DNA from: Humibacillus xanthopallidus
GTDB taxonomy: Bacteria; Actinomycetota; Actinomycetes; Actinomycetales; Dermatophilaceae
Length of the DNA stretch: 64,000 bases
Direction: 5' to 3'
Assembly: GCF_006716675.1 (NCBI RefSeq)
Contig: NZ_VFPM01000002.1
Coordinates: 1,426,001 to 1,490,000 of the forward strand
In this document: positions 61,193 to 64,000 of the stretch, piece after piece
Position numbering within the stretch: position 1 is the stretch's first letter
Layout: the number at the start of each line of letters is the position of its first letter
Translations under genes and position numbers: made by a program
The notes under the pieces: generated by a model
The model's input: only the letters and a program-made list of their open reading frames with translations
Told to the model about the DNA's origin: nothing
Database searches by the model: none

Positions 61193-64000
61193 ATGTCATC
61201 GCGCACGACGACCACGACCGGAGCCCTCGCCCGTCTCGGCTTCGCCGACCCCGAGCGGGCGGTCGGGCTCCTCGCTGACGCGGCGCTGCTGCCGCTGCGC
61301 TCGGTCATCCCCGACGGGCAGGTCGACGAGGTCGTCGGCGCGATCGGCGACACGGCCGACCCGGACGAGGCGCTGCTCGCCCTCGTGCGGGTGCTCGAGT
61401 CGCTCGCTCGTCGCGACGACGACCCCGAGTGGGGCATCACCGCGCTCTGCACCGACCTCGTCACCCCCGGCGAGTCGCGCAACCGCGTGCTCGCCGTCCT
61501 CGGTGGTTCGACGGCGCTCGTCGACCACCTCGTGCGGCACCCGGAGCACTGGCTCGACGCCTCGCGGGCCACCCGGCATACGGGGGAACGGGTGCGCGAG
61601 GAGCTCGTGCGCGCCGTCACGACCGAGCGCGGCGACGTGCGACCCTACGACGCGCTGCGCGTCGCCTACCGCCGCGGCCTCATGCGCATCGCGGCCCTCG
61701 ACCTCACCGCGCCCGACCCGATCGCGTCGATGCCCGCGGTCGGCGAGGCCCTCGCCGAGCTCGCCGAGGCCGCGCTCGAGGCGGGTCTGGCGATCGCCCG
61801 CGAGGAGCATGGCCCCGGTCACGAGCAGTGCCGCCTCGCGATCATCGGCATGGGCAAGACCGGCGGCGGCGAGCTCAACTACGTCAGCGACGTCGACGTC
61901 ATCTTCGTCGCGGAGCCCGCCGACGGCGTCGACGAGGACACCGCCCTGCGCATCGGCACGACGCTCGCGACGGCGACGATGCGCGCCTGCTCGACCCCCA
62001 CGTCGGAGGGCACCCTGTGGCCCGTCGACCCGGCCCTGCGGCCCGAGGGCAAGAACGGGCCGCTCGTGCGCACCATCAGCAGCCACAAGGCCTACTACGA
62101 GCGCTGGGCCAAGACGTGGGAGTTCCAGGCGCTGCTCAAGGCGTGGGTCTCCGCGGGAGACAAGGAGATCGGCCTGCGCTACAAGGCGGAGATCTCGCCC
62201 ATGGTGTGGGCGGCGGCCGGCCGCGACCACTTCGTCGAGGACGTGCAGGCGATGCGGCGTCGGGTCGAGCAGCACGTTCCCGCGGGCGAGGCGGCGCGCC
62301 AGCTCAAGCTCGGGCCCGGAGGCCTGCGCGACGTCGAGTTCAGCGTGCAGCTGCTCCAGCTCGTGCACGGGCGCAGTGACGAGTCGCTGCGCTCAGCCAC
62401 GACGCTCGAGGCGCTCTCCGCCCTCGCCCGCAACGGCTACGTCGGGCGCGACGACGCCGCGATCCTCGACCACGCCTACCGGCACCTGCGCTGCCTCGAG
62501 CACCGCATCCAGCTGCACCGGCTGCGCCGCACCCACCTCATGCCCGTCGCGGACCCGGAGCTCCGCCGGCTCGGGCGGGCGATGGGGCACCGCACCAAGC
62601 CGCAGGAGGCGGTCGTCGCCGACCGCCAGGCGTCGGCCCGCGAGGTGCGCCGCCTCCACGAGCGGCTCTTCTACCGGCCGCTGCTCGCCGCCGCCGCGAA
62701 GCTCAGCCCGAGCGAGGTGCGCCTCTCGCCCGACGCGGCGCGGCAGCGCCTGCTCGCGCTCGGCTTCCGTGACCCCGCCGGTGCCCTGCGCCACATCGAG
62801 GCCCTGACGGCCGGGGTCAGCCGCCGCGCCGCGATCCAGCGCACGCTGCTGCCCGTCATGCTCGGCTGGTTCGCCGACGAGGCCGACCCGGACGCCGGCC
62901 TGCTGTCCTTCCGCCGGGTCTCCGACGAGCTGGGCTCGACGCACTGGTTCCTCAAGATGCTGCGCGACGAGGGCCGCGCAGCCGAGCGTCTGGCGCACGC
63001 GCTGGCGCGCAGCCGGTATGCCGCCGACCTCCTCGCGAGGTCACCGGAGAGCGTCTCGATGCTCGGTGACCCCAACGGGCTGACGCCCCGCACCCGTGAG
63101 GCCCTCGTGTCGACGATGCGGTCGGCAGCCGGCCGCCGTGACACCGTGGCCGAGGCCATCGCGGCCGTGCGCACCATCCGCCGCCACGAGCTGCTCCGCG
63201 TGACGCTGGCCGACCTGCTGGGCACGATCGACCTCAAGGGAGTGGGGGCCGCCCTCACCGACCTCACTGCCGCGACGATCGAGGCGTCGCTGGGCGCTGC
63301 GATCGCCGACCTCGAGCGGCGTGAGGAGCGACCACTCGGGGGCGAGGTTCTCGTCGTCGGGATGGGCAGCCTCGGGGGTGGCGAGCTCGGCTACGCCTCC
63401 GACGCCGACGTGCTCTTCGTCCACCGGCCGCACCCGGGTGAGTCCGAGGCCGAGGTGCAGGCCCGGGTCACCACCGTCGTGCAGGAGCTGACCCGTCAGC
63501 TGTCGAGCACCGGCCCCGACCCCGCGGTCAGCCTCGACGCCGACCTGCGGCCGGAGGGCAAGAACGGCCCCCTCGTGCGCAGCCTGGACTCCTACCGCAC
63601 GTACTACGAGCGCTGGGCCCTGACCTGGGAGTTCCAGGCGCTCCTCCGAGCCGCGCCCGTCGCCGGCTCCGAGGCGCTCGCGCGCGACTTCACGGCACTC
63701 ATCGACCCCCTGCGCTACCGCGAGGAGGGGCTCACCCCCACGCAGGTGCGAGACATCCGCACGCTCAAGGCGAGGGTCGAGGCCGAGCGGCTGCCCCGCG
63801 GCGCCGACCCGCACACGCACCTCAAGCTCGGCCGGGGCGGCCTCACCGACGTCGAGTGGACCGTGCAGCTGCTCCAGCTCCAGCACGCCCATGCGAAGCC
63901 CGCCCTGCGGGTCACGGGCACGATGGCGGCCCTCGAGGCACTGGGCAGCGCCGGTCTCCTGTCGGCCGAGGACGTCCGCGCCCTGCGCGAGGCCTGGCGC
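61193..64000 (+). CDS. glnE: Bifunctional glutamine synthetase adenylyltransferase/deadenylase (GlnE), 3' end beyond the window
   Basis: 936 codons are visible before the edge (full length is usually about 1000). The N-terminal nucleotidyltransferase domain (deadenylase) has GMGKTGGGELNYVSDVDVIFV (in part, about residue 218) and DPALRPEGKNGPLVRT, followed by EFQALLKAW and the helical GlnD_UR-like region. The second domain (adenylyltransferase) starts near residue 722 with GMGSLGGGELGYASDADVLFV (in part) and LDADLRPEGKNGPLVR. The central helical domain separates them. It adenylylates the conserved Tyr of glutamine synthetase in response to nitrogen state. The start is ATG 61193, 51 nt after glnA2, with a weak upstream GGACC and no strong ribosome-binding sequence; the gene is probably cotranscribed with glnA2. 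Confidence 0.93.
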   Translation, partial: MSSRTTTTTGALARLGFADPERAVGLLADAALLPLRSVIPDGQVDEVVGAIGDTADPDEALLALVRVLESLARRDDDPEWGITALCTDLVTPGESRNRVLAVLGGSTALVDHLVRHPEHWLDASRATRHTGERVREELVRAVTTERGDVRPYDALRVAYRRGLMRIAALDLTAPDPIASMPAVGEALAELAEAALEAGLAIAREEHGPGHEQCRLAIIGMGKTGGGELNYVSDVDVIFVAEPADGVDEDTALRIGTTLATATMRACSTPTSEGTLWPVDPALRPEGKNGPLVRTISSHKAYYERWAKTWEFQALLKAWVSAGDKEIGLRYKAEISPMVWAAAGRDHFVEDVQAMRRRVEQHVPAGEAARQLKLGPGGLRDVEFSVQLLQLVHGRSDESLRSATTLEALSALARNGYVGRDDAAILDHAYRHLRCLEHRIQLHRLRRTHLMPVADPELRRLGRAMGHRTKPQEAVVADRQASAREVRRLHERLFYRPLLAAAAKLSPSEVRLSPDAARQRLLALGFRDPAGALRHIEALTAGVSRRAAIQRTLLPVMLGWFADEADPDAGLLSFRRVSDELGSTHWFLKMLRDEGRAAERLAHALARSRYAADLLARSPESVSMLGDPNGLTPRTREALVSTMRSAAGRRDTVAEAIAAVRTIRRHELLRVTLADLLGTIDLKGVGAALTDLTAATIEASLGAAIADLERREERPLGGEVLVVGMGSLGGGELGYASDADVLFVHRPHPGESEAEVQARVTTVVQELTRQLSSTGPDPAVSLDADLRPEGKNGPLVRSLDSYRTYYERWALTWEFQALLRAAPVAGSEALARDFTALIDPLRYREEGLTPTQVRDIRTLKARVEAERLPRGADPHTHLKLGRGGLTDVEWTVQLLQLQHAHAKPALRVTGTMAALEALGSAGLLSAEDVRALREAWR

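Overview
The window is high-GC DNA with GTG/TTG starts, dense ATGA-coupled operons, many leaderless starts (a TANNNT hexamer 6-7 nt before the start codon) and typical actinobacterial genes: polyphosphate glucokinase, glnA2-glnE, FUSC exporter, LURP-one protein, F420-type nitroreductase, Abhydrolase_9. I read it as chromosomal DNA of an actinobacterium, most likely Micrococcales and possibly Intrasporangiaceae. The family-level guess is inference only.

Positions 1 to about 14.9 kb are gene-poor and look accessory. From the left they hold a truncated CHAT-domain (caspase-like) membrane protein, a GNAT enzyme, a DUF4386 membrane protein, a deazaflavin-type nitroreductase, a DUF3048 lipid-anchored or membrane-anchored protein, an ArsR regulator coupled to an AHSA1/SRPBCC protein, a TreT-type trehalose synthase, a VanZ-like protein, a decayed Mrr-type restriction fragment, a YbdK carboxylate-amine ligase, a PHP phosphoesterase and an unrecognised 379-residue protein. 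Several gaps of 300-850 bp lie between them, and a 22-bp palindromic repeat recurs three times. The heptamer GTATGCC/GGCATAC, which I count about 29 times by eye to the right, is absent here.

From 15 to 25 kb: HAD-IIA phosphatase, LURP-one protein, L,D-transpeptidase lipoprotein, an amino-acid permease fused to a UspA-like tail and followed by a two-domain universal stress protein, then a compact graspetide-type RiPP locus (58-residue precursor plus ATP-grasp ligase) beside a divergent tiny membrane protein. VOC, GrpB and GNAT genes follow.

From 24.3 to 35.4 kb is a complete L-rhamnose locus: a divergent LacI regulator with a well-formed promoter and operator, an ABC importer (ATPase, two permeases, binding protein), mutarotase, isomerase, a bifunctional aldolase/dehydrogenase and rhamnulokinase. 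Most junctions overlap as ATGA.

From 35.4 to 64 kb: a secreted protein, a secreted M14 carboxypeptidase, an MFS exporter, a HerA-like ATPase, Abhydrolase_9, PAP2 phosphatase, FUSC exporter with a short upstream ORF, a MerR/aldo-keto reductase pair with twin operators (the reductase has a C-terminal frameshift), a Vps62-like membrane protein, a metallo-beta-lactamase-fold hydrolase, a two-gene ABC transporter, a 43-bp tandem hairpin array, ppgK, map, a small conserved protein, panB, a secreted M6 peptidase, then glnA2 (preceded by a GlnR-type box) and the start of glnE, which runs off the right edge. I found no tRNA, rRNA, CRISPR array, insertion sequence or prophage.
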